Origin: Chaetorhynchus papuensis | Lineage: Eukaryota > Chordata > Aves > Passeriformes > Rhipiduridae | Assembly: GCA_013396525.1 (NCBI GenBank) | Contig: VWYX01001162.1 | Coordinates: forward strand, 79,646-143,645 | DNA length: 64,000 nucleotides | Direction of reading: 5' to 3' | Part shown: positions 24,619 to 36,989 of the stretch, one piece after another | Numbering within the stretch: the stretch's first letter is position 1 | How the letters are laid out: the number at the start of each line of letters is the position of its first letter | Translations under genes and position numbers: made by a program | Notes under the pieces: generated by a model | What the model was told of the DNA's origin: nothing | Seen by the model: the letters and a program-made list of their open reading frames with translations, nothing else | The model's database searches: none

Positions 24619-24624
24619 AATAAA
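24619..24624 (+). terminator. ITIH2: ITIH2 polyadenylation signal
   Basis: A canonical AATAAA lies 179 bases after the stop codon and is followed within 20-50 bases by GT-rich sequence (GGAGGTGTCTTCC, TGCTGTGTCTG). The 3' untranslated region is thus about 200 bases. Confidence 0.88.
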
Positions 24625-24644
24625 GTGACATGCTGGGTTGGAGG

Positions 24645-26160
24645 AGGTGTCTTCCTCTTGCTGTGTCTGATTTAATGGGCTGTAAACTCCATTAAAAATT
24701 TCTACTATTTTCTAATACCCATTTCATAGTAGAGGTGTAACAGCATTGTGGCTCCTGCTGTGCTTAACACACATGACCACATTTAATTTGTATTTAATAC
24801 TTACACCTTTGTGTTTTCAGACTGCTGGGAAAATTTAAGTTCATACAATGTTGGACTGGGCAAAAAAAAAAAGGAAGTTCATTAAACAAAGGAAATTTAG
24901 CAGAAAATGAACGTGGGTCTGGAATGGGTATCATGAGCGTCTCCAGTATTTAAAGATGGATTAACCAGTAGTGAGGAGGGTCCTTGAAATAAAATTGAGG
25001 CTGCCATGTTGCCAGGAAATTAATTAGATGAGTCTCAGCCAGCCTAATTTTGGTGAAAATTTCATCATCAGAATGGACTTCATGCAGATACAAACCTGGG
25101 AAAGCGGGAAACATACAAACTATGTAGAAATAACCACCAGTACTAAAAGTTTTCCTTCCGGGGGGCTTAGCTCCCAAAAGATCATTACTTTTCAGGAGTA
25201 TTCAGCAATGAATGAGATCAGTGGTGAAACCAAAAGCTGGATTTAAAACTCTACTTTTTGAACACCTTGTAAAAAACCATTGGCCATATCCTTTTCAGCA
25301 GCCCTAATCCAGGAAGGGAATTCAAGTAGTCTCCTTGCCCTTCTCAACTGTGGTTTCCTTCACTTATACACTAAAAGCTGATACAGGATCTTTCCTGCAG
25401 CTGTGTCAGGAGTGAGAAGATCAATGTGGTTTTGAAACATCTCTTCAAAGTTATTCTCCAAAGTGTCAGCAACTTCCTACAAATCATTTATTACTTCTTT
25501 GAACTCACCCATGAGTTCTGGCCTCCACAACATCCTGCAGCAGCCACTTCCCCAGTTCAACCAAGCAGTGAGTTACCATTCTCTGGTCTTCTCCACACAA
25601 CTTAAAACTTGTCTACTATATTCACTCTAATTTGTCAAGTGTAACTATTTTCAGAGATGCAGAAGTTGTTCTGTTCTGTAATCTGCCCTCATTACCCTCC
25701 TACAAACCTCCTCTCCCTCAGTACCTGTTCTCTGAGAAAGGGCAGAGCTGTTTACACAGCCCAGGTCGCACAGAATTTACAGACAAGTGTGCTTTCTACC
25801 CCCATTTCTCATAACTCTCCACTCCTTATGCTTGAAAAGACAGCTGATGTCCTGTGTGAGGTTGTTCCAGGCTACCTCAGACAGCAGCTGTTTCATTAAA
25901 CCTCTGCAGACTTCGAGTTTTGTGCAGGTTTCCCCTGGAAACCACAAATCAACAAGACCTTTCAAGGCAAGGAAAGGGAAAAGGTTCCAGAAACACAACC
26001 TTCAGGTGATGGGGTTTATTTTGCCCAGGACAACCTGCATATTTTTTTTTTCTCAAATAATGTGGTTCACCAACCCAGGATTTCACTGTGCTTGTTGGAT
26101 TTAAATTTACTGCTGCCTCATGCATTGGGAAGATTGGTAAGAAACACACTGGCCTAAGAA
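24645..26160. other. Intergenic region between convergent ITIH2 and KIN
   Basis: No gene, CR1 copy or RNA is recognisable. There is an A11 tract near 24861-24871 and otherwise unique sequence. ITIH2 and KIN end tail-to-tail here with about 1.5 kb between their polyadenylation signals. Confidence 0.6.
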
Positions 26161-26167
26161 AGGTTTG

Positions 26168-26173
26168 TTTATT
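26168..26173 (-). terminator. KIN: Candidate KIN polyadenylation signal
   Basis: TTTATT on the plus strand (AATAAA on the minus) is the only canonical hexamer I see downstream of the KIN stop before the intergenic DNA. The minus-strand sequence just beyond it is GT-rich (AGTGTGTTTC at 26141-26150), as expected for a cleavage-stimulating element. It implies a ~0.86-kb 3' untranslated region. Confidence 0.55.
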
Positions 26174-27034
26174 CCTGAAGTGCCTTAGAAATTAAACATT
26201 GTACAAAATGTGCCACTTTTAAAAAAATAAAACAAGTAATGCCATATCATTTAGCACAAGTAAGGTTGCTCATGTAGCAGAGCAACAATGGAAGAAAGGA
26301 AAAAGCTTTGGAAAACCAGAAGAGCAACCCCCAACTCATATCTGCACAGGCTTCAGCTGGCATCCCAAGACACTCCACAAGTAACATCCATGGAGCAGCT
26401 CCATATGGAGTCCATATGAAGATAAATTGCATATCAGTATTATCAGGAGCCCTGACAAACCTGCTGGAGGAGCAATGACTTGCATTCTACTGCCACCAAC
26501 GTGCTGATCAAAAACCAACTGGTGACTGCACTTAATAACCCACACCATTCTTACAGCATTCGAAAATAAACCCTTGCAGGACTGGTATCTTCCTGCTATT
26601 CCCTTAATCCCTTCCCTCGTTCCTGCAGCCAGAACTCCATTTTGGCTGTGGATTGAGGAGTGTGCTGTTGAAACTCCACCGGCTCCAACACACACTGCCT
26701 GCCTGTAGGTAATTCTCTCTTCAGGACCTGCCCACATACTCCAGTTTGCAGCTCTCTGCTACATTTTACAAAAGGAAATTGAAGCAAATGTTATAACTTT
26801 GATATAAAATCAGATGAAAAATTTCCACTGATAATACTTCCATAAACATTTTATGTAACAAATCGATATCTATCGTTAAATAAATCAAGTTTGGTGTTGT
26901 TAATGTCTATATACATTATAAATACATACACACACAATTAAAACCCTGACATGGTAGAGTCTTGTGTCTGCTTGAATGATGTCAAAAAGAAGGTTTTGAG
27001 AATCAAAATCTTCTCTGATCCATGATTTAGCACC

Positions 27035-30000
27035 TCAGGCGAGTTTGGAAACATCTTCATACTGGATATCTTCAACTCTGCGCCCTTTTAAAGGTCCCTG
27101 GAGAATGACAGAGAAAAAAAAATAAGATAACAACATAAAATTGTTTGTTTCTTGAATTACCAACAGGGAGTTTATAGTAGGAGAGACAAAGGGGATTTAT
27201 TTATGACACAATGTTTCCTGTTTCATTACTTACAACCTGACCAGAGAATGTGACAAGGCCTCAACACTGTCTCAGAAATCCTTTCACTTTCAGGATGCTT
27301 TTAGCACCAATGTTCCTCCTGTCATCAGGGCATTTGCAGAGTCTCATCCCAAATTCTCCAGAATCCAGTCTAGGCTGGGTTTCCACAGCCCTTCTTTGAA
27401 TGGGATCTAAGAGGGTCTCCCTCTTGCAAGCTGTATTTAAGAAGTTTGACTTTGAGCCAATATCCTCTGTGCTTTATCAGTGAGTTTAAAGATTGGTTTT
27501 GCAGAGGAGAACAAGGAAAGAGCCACACAAACATGGTGGCATGGACTGATTGTTAACCATAACTGTTAATCATAAACAAGACAACAAATAAGCACATAAA
27601 GCCCCACATTCAGTCTGAAAAAGGCAGGAGAAAATTCACATCCTTGCATATTTTACGTTTCTTACCTTCCCACAAAACAGTACCACAACAGCCATGTTCA
27701 AAATAAAACAAACAAAATATTGTCCAAGTCTCTTTCAAGTTCAAAAATTGCTAAATTCAGCACCCTGGCATCTTTTTGAAGGCAAACAGTGGAGAATTAG
27801 TCTGTGATGCGGAATATGTGTTTCCTACTGGTAGGGAATAGGTGGGGGGTGTCCACAGAATTGTGCACACCACAAATCCCACCTGTAAGGCAGGATTAAG
27901 GATAACAAGGTTCTTTGTGAAAGCTCTCCATATACAGATGGAAAGCTCTCTGCAAACAAGAGCTTGCAGTGTTTGATACTTACAGAGTCGATGGTTATTG
28001 TCACTGAGAACCTCTTCTCATTGATGGATTCCAAGATGCCTTCATTTCCCCTGTACCCACCGTTTAACACCATAACTTTCTTGCCTGAAATAAAAATAGG
28101 AAAAGAGTTACACAGCAGAGTTCCAAACTTCTGACAAAAAGTTTGTCCCCATTTTTCTTATAAACCCCCTTTAAGTATTTGAAGGTGCTCTAAGGTTTTC
28201 AGAGCACCTTCCCCTTTCCAGGCTGAACAACCCCAACTCTCTCAGCCTGTCTTCTCAGGAGAGGTTATGGTACCCTCAAATGGATGAATTACAGTTTACA
28301 AGAACTGAAATACAAGCTTTGCAGTGGCAGAAGCTGAAAACAGAAGGAAAACAGCTGTACCTGGTGCTGGTATTACAGTTTCTAGATATGTCTGATCAAG
28401 CTTCAGTTTGTCCCCAGAGTCAATCACCTTCACAACCGCTGTGTATTTATCAATCACTTCCTGTTGTGAAAGGCAGAGGCCAATCAGAAAAACCAAACAT
28501 TTTTCTCTAAATTTACATTTCAAAGTGAACAAACTCTGGCACTGTGACTCTGCAATACCCTGTTTTCAAAAGTAGCAAAAAGGCAAGGGCTCCAGCCTGG
28601 AGATTCTGTGTGCAAATGAGATCCTGCATCTTAAATATCAGCACAGAATTTACTGGTCTCAGATTAAAATCCAACTGCACTGCTCTTGGTCACATCCCAT
28701 GGACACAGTGACTGTTCTCCAAGATGGATGTGTTAACAGGGACAAACTACACAGGATGAAACTGTGCTTAAGAAAGGATCACTGAATAAATGACATTAAA
28801 CCAATTCAGAGGTTCACTCCCTGCCCAGAATAGGTCCCAATACAGGTGAGGTGACGTTTCAGCCCCCAACAGCGTTGTCTTAAGGCAGAACAACCTGCAC
28901 AATGAAACAAATCTTCATAAGTCACCTAATTCCAGAAAAGCCAAACCAATGCCACATGTTCCCCATGGCCCACCTTACCTTAACAACTGCCTTCTTCTTG
29001 TGGTACTTCTCTCCAAGCTTTTTTGTTACAATTTTTACAATGATTTCCTGGGAGATTGGAAAGGAGAGAAAAAATAAAACAAAGTGCCAAAATGTGCAAA
29101 CAACTCTCCAATCTAAATTAACAGTACAGCACAGTGCAGGAAGCAACAATAGTAAAGATGTGGCTTTCAGGAATTTGTGTATATTGTCAAATTATTGGTT
29201 CAAAGTAGCATCTCTCAAGACTTTTTAGGGTTTCTTTGACAAATACAGTTACACTTGAATTCACAATCTAATGTGACAGCCCACAATGGGTCAAGAGCAG
29301 GAAAGGGAAAATAAATGTGAATTTAGCTTGGAATCTGCTTTTGAATCTTTACACCAATCAACAGTGGCTTTAGAAATGCAGGATTTGCTATATTTGGTAT
29401 AATAATAACAACAATAACAATAATAACTTTTAAGTCACTTACAGGCTGTAACCAGTAGTCTCTTCGAGCTGTTCTTTTCTTCTCCTCTTCAAGCTACAGA
29501 ACAACAAATAATCACCATTTACTTCCTCCTTCCACTGAAGCTTTCCCATGCCTTTGAAAAGCTGAACCAATTCTCCAGCCCCATGTCATGTGGGGAACAA
29601 AAAAATCCCAAAACCCTAAATAAGGGTAAGTCAGTATAGTCTTGCCTCATAAAAATCAGTTTGATGAATTCAGGAACTCATGATAAAATGATGGTGATTT
29701 GCCTTTTTTTTTTGGCAAGTGTTTCTAGGTATTTTCTTCTCTTGCAAAATCTGTATTCCTGTACTTCCAACACCTCAGTCATCTGGGGAAAGGCAGAGTT
29801 GAGCAGCCACTTTTATGAGGAAATGAAACCAATTTTACAGGGAAATGAATTATTTTGTCTGGCAAGATGTGAAAGTTGGAATTCCATATGAACTGAAGCT
29901 CTGAGGTCACTTCAAAGGCACGCTCTGGTGAAATGGACATTGGCACAGGCACAAGGGCACACATAAACAGATCCTGCCTGATTATTACCTCCATGATCTC

Positions 30001-33000
30001 ATCCAGTGCAGATTTCTTCTTCTTCTCTTTGGGCTGACCAGAGCTATGAGCTGTTTCTTTTCTTTTAACTGCTTCCTCCACCATCTTCAGTGCATTCTGT
30101 CCAAGGACACTGCTGGAAGAGTAAGGTGGTATTTTCACAGCAGATCTTACATTTTTTCCTCTACCAAGACACATTTGAAGAACTGGCTGTGCAAAAAGGC
30201 CTGCTGCTCTGCTTAATTTCACTTGTCCCAGTCCCCTTGCAGACCCTGCCCACCTCCTCCTCTAGAACTGATCTCCTTGGGGTGCAAACTCCATGTCCAC
30301 GGAGGGTCCCTGCTGGCAGTCCAGCAGAATGGACACAACCCAATGACCAGTTCACCACTGCACAAGCAAGGAGTTGATCAAGGACTTGAGTTCAGTGAAG
30401 ACAAAAGCTGGTCTGCAAACAAGGTTTTCAAATTTGAAAGGACAAATTTTAGAGAAGCCACTCAGCTAGGAACTCTCAGACATGGCAGATATCTACAATT
30501 CCTTCCAGACAGAGACATTAAGCCTATCTGGCAATGGGAGGAAACACTTGGGAATCTGTAACAAAGAGCTCCACACCCAGCAAACAAATGCCACCTTCAC
30601 AACCATATTCAAAACAGGCAAACAGCCTAAAAATTCTGAAAGAAAAGAGCCATCAGCACAAAAAGTTGCGACTCAGGGATGAGGGAACACCTAGGTAAAG
30701 TGAGAACTGCCCACGGGCAGCTTTAGTTCGGCCATTTTTATAAGAGACATTTGAACACAATAAAAAAATCACAATAAAAAAATTTAGGTATTGTTTCAAG
30801 CCAAAAGATGAAGGCAGCTGCTCTGAAGTGAACAGTGATGCATTTATCAATATGGCCTTAGGACAAATTGCATGTTCTATCTGGGGTGAGGATGTTGGAT
30901 ATACTCCCATAGGGAAGATACCCTGTGGGAATGAAAATACTGAAATTGCAATAGAAGCAACTGTGAGAGAAAAATTGTATTTCAGAGGAAGTCTCAATAA
31001 TCATAGCAGAGTTTGAGAAGAAATAGCACATTAATTCACAAATCAAATAGCAAGCACTTAAAATAACATCTCATAAAGGGTAACATACAATTAAAATATA
31101 ACAACTGCAGTGCCTATATTTAAGAACACAAACACATCTAGCTGTGAAGCTACTACACTACCATTTCAAAGTTTACAGGTAAGTATTTCTCATATGCCGT
31201 GAAGGAATTAGACTACTTGATATATGATTTCACATTTGGCCAAATTTTAGCAAGGACCTGAAGTATTCCTCACTAGAACTATTCAAGTGAGAGTCTGAAT
31301 TAAGTTTCAGATTCATCTTAAGCACAACTTGATGCTTAGGGATAATTTACAAGTTTTCCTCAAAGCCTGAAATCTGTATCTATTATTGCAAAGAACTGCT
31401 TTACTGTCTCGTTTTCTGCCTGGCATATATCCCATCAGATACCTTATCTGAGAGCTGAGTGTGATGAGGGGAAAGCTTTCTTTTTACCTGCAATACATTT
31501 AATTACAAAATTGCCTCACATGAGAAGATGTACTGCTCATCAAACAGTTCCACAGACTGCTGTAAGTCAGTATGATTTGCATTATTGATCCCTTTTGTCC
31601 TGCACAGCTTGTGGTTACACGATGACAATTAAATTCCAGAGCTCTAAGAAGATTTATTTCAGGTAGATTTAGCTGCTTAAACGATGACCAGAGAAAAGTA
31701 TTGTCTCCAATTAGACAAGGCAATCAAACCTTTTAGGAACCAAAATTAACAAGCCACAAATATCCATTCATAGAAGGCAGCTGGGACTAGATGGCATCAC
31801 TTCAAATGCTTTGGCTGGATCCCCTTCCCACTCTCTATGGAGGAACCTGTAACTTTATGGGCATCTGCCATGCAGCACAGTGAATTCAAGAAGGCTCCTC
31901 ATAGCACACCTTTAAGATACACCCACTAATCCATTTTAAACACAAAAGGAACCATGTAACAAGAGAGGATGAGAGATTAGACTCCACATATTTCAAAACA
32001 ACACACACCTTCCTGCCCATACAAATATCATTGTCATGGAAATGCTCTGTAACAGTAAGGGTTGGCCTTAAATTCTTCTCACCTTGTTTTAGAAGATGCT
32101 GCGACTGAAGTACTTGCTCCTTTGTTTAAATTAAATGTAACTAAAAAATAAAGAGACATTACTCTATTTCTGTCTTTAAAAATAACTGCAGTGAAGGATA
32201 TTAACAATTTTTAAAATCTGCAAACAGAAAAAATAATAAATTTGAAAATATCTACTATTCTATATTTTGGTGTAGCTTTTAAAATAAATTAAACTTTGTA
32301 ATACAGAATACTCTGCATTTCCACATTCCAATGCTCTTTATAACTGATCTCAAAGCACTTTATTAAGCACCAAGCAGGTTTCAATGCTCATTTCATTTGA
32401 ATCACAAAATCAGCTCCAGTAGGTTCTAGAAGATTACATCCATCAAAATCTGGTTACCTTTTTCTTCCTCGTTTTCTCTGTTCAGTTCAGTATAGACCGG
32501 CATTTCCTGCCAAAAAACACAAAGCACATTTAAAGAATAAAACAGAAAACTGAGTCAAGATATCATCTTTTAGTGATCATTGAAGTGGCCTTGCTGCAGC
32601 AGTTTTCTCTATCTGAACCAGCATGATCAGACTGGTTTCTGGACAGACTGATAACTCAAAGAAGGAAATTCTGGTATCTTTCCAATTTTTTAGCACCAAA
32701 GGCTGAGACCATTTAAATTTCAATTACTTTTAAATTAAGAAGCAGGTAATTGTTTACAACAGCATTTAAATGTACCTATCAATAGCCAGGATCAAATGGG
32801 AGATTCCAGCCCCAGGCAACAACGTGTATGGGGGTCATGGAATGATGCCAAATAAACAGATCCCAAATAACCACACCAGCGCCACCAAAACAGAACTTTT
32901 CACTACGTGGATTTGATTATGCCAGATCCCCCTGGTTATTTATCTCAGCCTCCTCAGTGTACAAGGTACATGTTATCTGCAGCCCTAGAAGTTGTGAAAT

Positions 33001-34503
33001 ACCATAAATGAAGACACGTGATGCTTGTTACTGGATTGTTTACTCTCCCTTCCTAAATTCAAGAGTGATTTTTAAACCACTAATAACTTGAAGAGAAGTA
33101 ATTACAACTTCCTTAGTACTAATGCAAGCTGGGTACAACCTAACTCCAAGTTAGGAAGCAAAGGAAATACCAGTGCAAGAATTTCAGCAGCATCAGATTC
33201 CTCATTGACTTAACCAGGAGGAGTTTTGAGCTGAAGGTTCACACACAGTGCAATTTTCCTCACCAGTTCTTTCCCCTCCAAACCTCTTCTAACTTGTTGT
33301 TCAATAAATTTAGCAGTTTTTTCTTCATCATCAAGGTCCTGTTTCTTCTTCCTCTCTTGTTCTTGCTGCCTGCGAATGGTCTCTGGGTCCCTGTCGATGT
33401 ACTGAATGTACCAGCCCTTTGGAGTCTCATCAACCTTGCAAAGACCTAAAAAGTCAAGGCAAGACAAAGTAAGATTAATACTAACAATATCAAGATCATT
33501 TTTAGTCCATGTTCACTGCAGCAATGCAGATACTCTACCAGAGACAACACACCCCTTACTGGTGTGCTAAAACTGACTTTGAATTATCTGTACTGTGCGT
33601 TTCTGCCCTCAGCTAGCCAGATCTATTTGGACGTAGGCCAGTGTAGGTCACACAGTGCATGAAGTGTTTCACAATACTTTCCTTATTGAAGAAAATGTTT
33701 CCTTCCCACTGTTTTAACAAGGAAGAAGACAGAAATCTAACATATATAAACAATACACACACACACAGCATCATACTAAAGGAAATATTCCAGTGCTGTG
33801 CTATTGTTACTGACTCGGCCTAGAGTGACTTTCCAAACACTCTGTGACTGGTGGATGTATCCTGCAGAACAGGGGCACCCAGAGCCAAAGTAAACTTTCT
33901 GTCACACCACAGTGCCATTTAATCTCTCTTCCTCCCACTGAACACAGAACTGCTGAACTCTAGCTTTAACCCTTCCAGTAGGCCAGCAATGAAAATGACT
34001 CCTTGCTTCTTGTCACTTCAAATGTGGACATATTCTGTAGTCTTAAGGGATGTCCTAGTTTTTAACTTTTAAATGACAACTGTTGGAAGTTGATTTAGAA
34101 TTTAGCAATGCATCCAGTAAATACAGACCAGCAGATGAAACAAGAAAAGGGTCAGAACTGATGTACTTATTCCAGACTTGTGACATTTTTCATAAGCAAA
34201 CTCCTAATGGTTAGCACAGAAATAGATTTGGAAATCTTTTCATGTATATACAGGAGGGGAGAGGCAGAAAGAAAAAGAACTAACACAAGTATTTACTGAT
34301 CAATTATCAGGAATTCAACTACCCAATAATTTTAAGACTTCCCAACTCTGAGCAAGCACACTCACCTTCCCTCCCCAGCCATTTTGTAAAATCAGTCAGT
34401 GTCTCCCACTGCGTGGCATTCATGTGGATGTGTTCTCGATGGCTGATGTATTCATTGTACACAATATTATTGTGGACTCTCTTTGTTCCTGAAATACAGA
34501 ATA

Positions 34504-34550
<47 letters not shown>

Positions 34551-36989
34551 TACTACTATTATGTGTATTGCACTGAACCAACAAAAGACACTAAAAACAA
34601 ACAAACAGCAAAATATTTACCAAATCGCCTCCTGAGCAATTCTAGGAAATCATTTCGGAATTCCCTTAGGGAAAAAAAAAAAAAAAATTTAGTAAAACTT
34701 TAACAGCTAGGAAGCAATTTTCTGTTGTAATTAACAATTAAACATCTGCAGTATAAACCCGATTATTCTTTAGAGCTGAGCATGATGATATTCAGACACA
34801 TTTCCCTTTTTCAGCAGAGCAGGATTAAATGCAGGATGAAACATAATATGATACATGCACTCACCTTAAATCTCCAAGAGACTAACAGCCTTTCAAAGGA
34901 ATGGAGCAAAGGAATCTCAACACTTCCCACTAATTGCTGGTGTTTCATTACCAGGTGTCTTCCCAGGCTGACTGACACAGAGCACAGGGCAGGACAAAGG
35001 GCAGAGGGGTGGATGGGGCAGATGGATCACTCATCCCCCTGCTAATTCCAGGGCTGGAGCATAAAGCCTCACTTCAGACTCGTGCTGAGGACAGCTCCAG
35101 TCATCCCAGCTGTCATGCAGGTCAGCTGGACAAAGGCCTGAGAGAAGCTGGGGGATGTCAGTCCCTCCCCTGACTTGTTCTCTCTCTGTTATGGCTCTTT
35201 TAGCTCATGTGTGTGTGACAGTCACTCAGCTGGGGCAAAAAGGTGACGTATTTGTAACACAGAGCAACTTTAAGCAGGATTAAGACACAAGACAAAACTG
35301 TCAAATTTGACTGAAATCACAGAAAACTTACTCAGAGAAGTAATCCATGAATTGCTGAGGATTTTCAGAAGCCAGCAGCAACTGCCTCTGGTGGGACTCA
35401 GACATGCAGTGACACTTGAAGCCATTCTATAAAGCAAAAATAAATACTTTGCTTGCCTTTGTCTCAATTTGCAACACTCACAGCTGAAGAGAGTATTAAA
35501 AATAACGGTTTATGAGTGAAATTTCTTGGAGGCTTCACAGAAAACACCTTAGCTCAGCCCCAGCCTAGTATGGGGTGGTTGCTCCCAACCAAGTAAACCA
35601 AAATCAAAACTCCTCCAAGGCTTAGAACCTCCAGACAATGCAAGGAGGGTTTTGAGGTGGGACATTCCACCAGCCCTCTTCATTCCCTGTGGAATGACAT
35701 CAGATATTTGGCTACATCCCTTATTTTTTTTCTTAATATATTGGTCTTTTAGCACAATATGACTAAATCTAGAGAAAGTTTAATTCCATGGGAGACCTCC
35801 CCACTTGCTTACAAAAAGATATAGTTGTAAATCAGTGACTTCTTTTTTGCTTGTAGTCACTGGGAAGAGAACAGGATTTGAGATTCTTGGATTAAAGGAA
35901 AGGGGCACAGCTGAAGAATGATAAGAATTAAACATCCACACGATGCTCTCCTTCCCTAAAGCACAACAAAGAGGTTATTCATGGAGAATGGAAAACTAAA
36001 ATAACATCCTCAAAGATGGATCAGGATGAGGATTTCTCCCATGGGGGATTGGAAATCCCAACAGGATCACTCCACTCACAGCAACTGGGAACCCTCTATG
36101 TCCCACCAATCCGCCCCTAAGGGGACCATGGTCCATACAAGAGAGACTGGAAACAGCCCCTAAACAACATCAGGGCTCCCCTAAAGAGCATCAGGGCTCC
36201 CCACACCCCTGGAAGGGGAGGCCAGGATGCTCCCTAGAAGGACCACACCCCACAGACGGGATCAGAGCCCCCACAAGGTGACTGGTGATGTTCCCAAACG
36301 GAACCTGAGCCAGCCCTGAACCCCCCGCAAGGGGACTGGGGAACCCACGCAATGGGTTTGAGACCTCATATTCGCTGAGGGAACTGCAGCCCACACAAGA
36401 GGATCAGGAACTCCTACAATGGCGATCGCAGCCCTCACAGCTGGGGACACTTACAAGGGAGATTGATAGGACAAGGGACAATGGCTTTAAAACAACAGAG
36501 GATACAGTTAGATTAGATTTGGGGAAGAAATTCTTCCCCGTGAGGGTGGTGAGCCCCTGGCACAAGTTGCCCAGAGAAGCTGTGGCTGCCCCTGGATCCC
36601 TGGAAGTGTCCAGGTTGGACGGGGCTTGGAGCAACCTGGGATAGCGGAAGGTGTCCCTGCCCATGGCAGGGGGTTGGAAGTGGATGATCTTTAAGGTCCT
36701 CCCAACCCAAAACATCCTGTGATTCCATGAGATCGGAGCTCTCACAAGAGCTGACCCCAACGAAGGGGACCTGACCCCAGGAGAACCGCCCCCCTCAGAG
36801 GGATTGGGGGTCCTTAGACGGAGATCGGAGCCGCCCGAAGCACCGGGGGACCCCTCCCCGAGCACGCCCGGTTACCTCATCGCGGCACTGCTTCTGGCAC
36901 ATCTGGCAGTACCAGCGCAGCTTCTGCAACCCCTTGGACTTGATGCGGTTGGCGATCGCCTTGGGGCTGAGGAAATCCGACTTCCCCAT
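27035..36989 (-). CDS. KIN: KIN17 DNA/RNA-binding protein
   Basis: KIN is a conserved nuclear protein that binds curved DNA and RNA and is linked to replication and the DNA-damage response. Thirteen coding exons read on the minus strand: 36989-36876, 35426-35332, 34664-34621, 34488-34366, 33445-33264, 32506-32458, 32140-32083, 30112-29989, 29493-29443, 29047-28979, 28460-28361, 28084-27984, 27097-27035. They total 1173 nt, or 390 residues plus TGA, against 393 in human. The N-terminus carries a C2H2 zinc finger with Cys28, Cys31, His44 and His50. The winged-helix core follows to ~160 (IQYIDRDPETIRRQ near its end), then a charged helix (QDLDDEEKTAKF), a basic nuclear-localisation stretch (KRKE 238-241, KEKKKK 250-255) and the C-terminal tandem SH3-like/KOW region (VLNGGYRGNEG). 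The exon 6-8 linker is the least conserved part. The start is the first ATG, giving MGKSDFL as in other vertebrates. Confidence 0.97.
28150..28272 (-). mobile_element. CR1 LINE fragment
   Basis: The stretch matches the reverse complement of a CR1 block about 350 bp from its 3' end ('CCAGGCTGAACAACCCCAAC', 'TCTCTCAGCCTGTCTTCTCA'). It lies in KIN intron 11, in the same orientation as the gene. Confidence 0.85.
29398..29428. repeat. (AAT/AAC)n simple repeat
   Basis: A ~30-base mixed AAT and AAC trinucleotide tract lies about 15 bases downstream of the KIN exon 9 donor. Confidence 0.8.
30113..32082 (-). other. KIN: KIN intron 7
   Basis: Nearly 2 kb of A/T-rich intron without recognisable repeats or RNA genes. 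Its acceptor end has a CAGCAG tandem acceptor, described under findings. Confidence 0.6.
32507..34365 (-). other. KIN: KIN introns 4 and 5 around exon 5
   Basis: Exon 5 (33264-33445) is flanked by two introns in which I recognise only a short CA microsatellite near 33752-33767. Confidence 0.6.
34502..34562. repeat. (ATT)n microsatellite in a 132-bp KIN intron
   Basis: About 15-20 ATT/ACT triplets occupy roughly half of intron 3 (34489-34620). On the transcribed-sense minus strand this is an (AAT)n tract ending about 13 bases before the exon 4 acceptor. Confidence 0.95.
36030..36840. repeat. Degenerate GC-rich tandem repeat split by a CR1
   Basis: Irregular units built around 'GATCAGAGCCC', 'CCACAAGGGGAC' and 'GGGGAACCC' recur every ~35-45 bases from about 36030 to 36455. 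The same vocabulary resumes at 36731-36840 ('GATCGGAGCTCTCACAAGAG', 'AACGAAGGGGACCTGACCCC') after the CR1. Periodicity was judged by eye. Confidence 0.6.
36456..36731 (+). mobile_element. CR1 LINE 3'-end fragment in KIN intron 1
   Basis: A well-preserved plus-strand CR1 3' end has 'AATGGCTTTAAAACAACAGA', 'GAGGGTGGTGAGCCCCTGGC', 'GTCCCTGCCCATGGCAGGGG' and a terminal TGTGATTCCATGA. It is antisense to KIN and ends ~145 bp from the exon 1 donor. Confidence 0.94.

Larger units (their letters stand above)
35427..36875 (-). other. KIN: KIN intron 1
   Basis: This ~1.45-kb intron contains unique DNA (35427-36030), a degenerate GC-rich tandem repeat (36030-36455 and 36731-36840) and a CR1 inserted between the two halves of that repeat. 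Confidence 0.7.

Noticed and set aside
26881..26960. TATA/CA-rich stretch as a KIN alternative 3' end
   Set aside because: No AATAAA or ATTAAA hexamer reads on the minus strand here. The site at 26168 is better supported.
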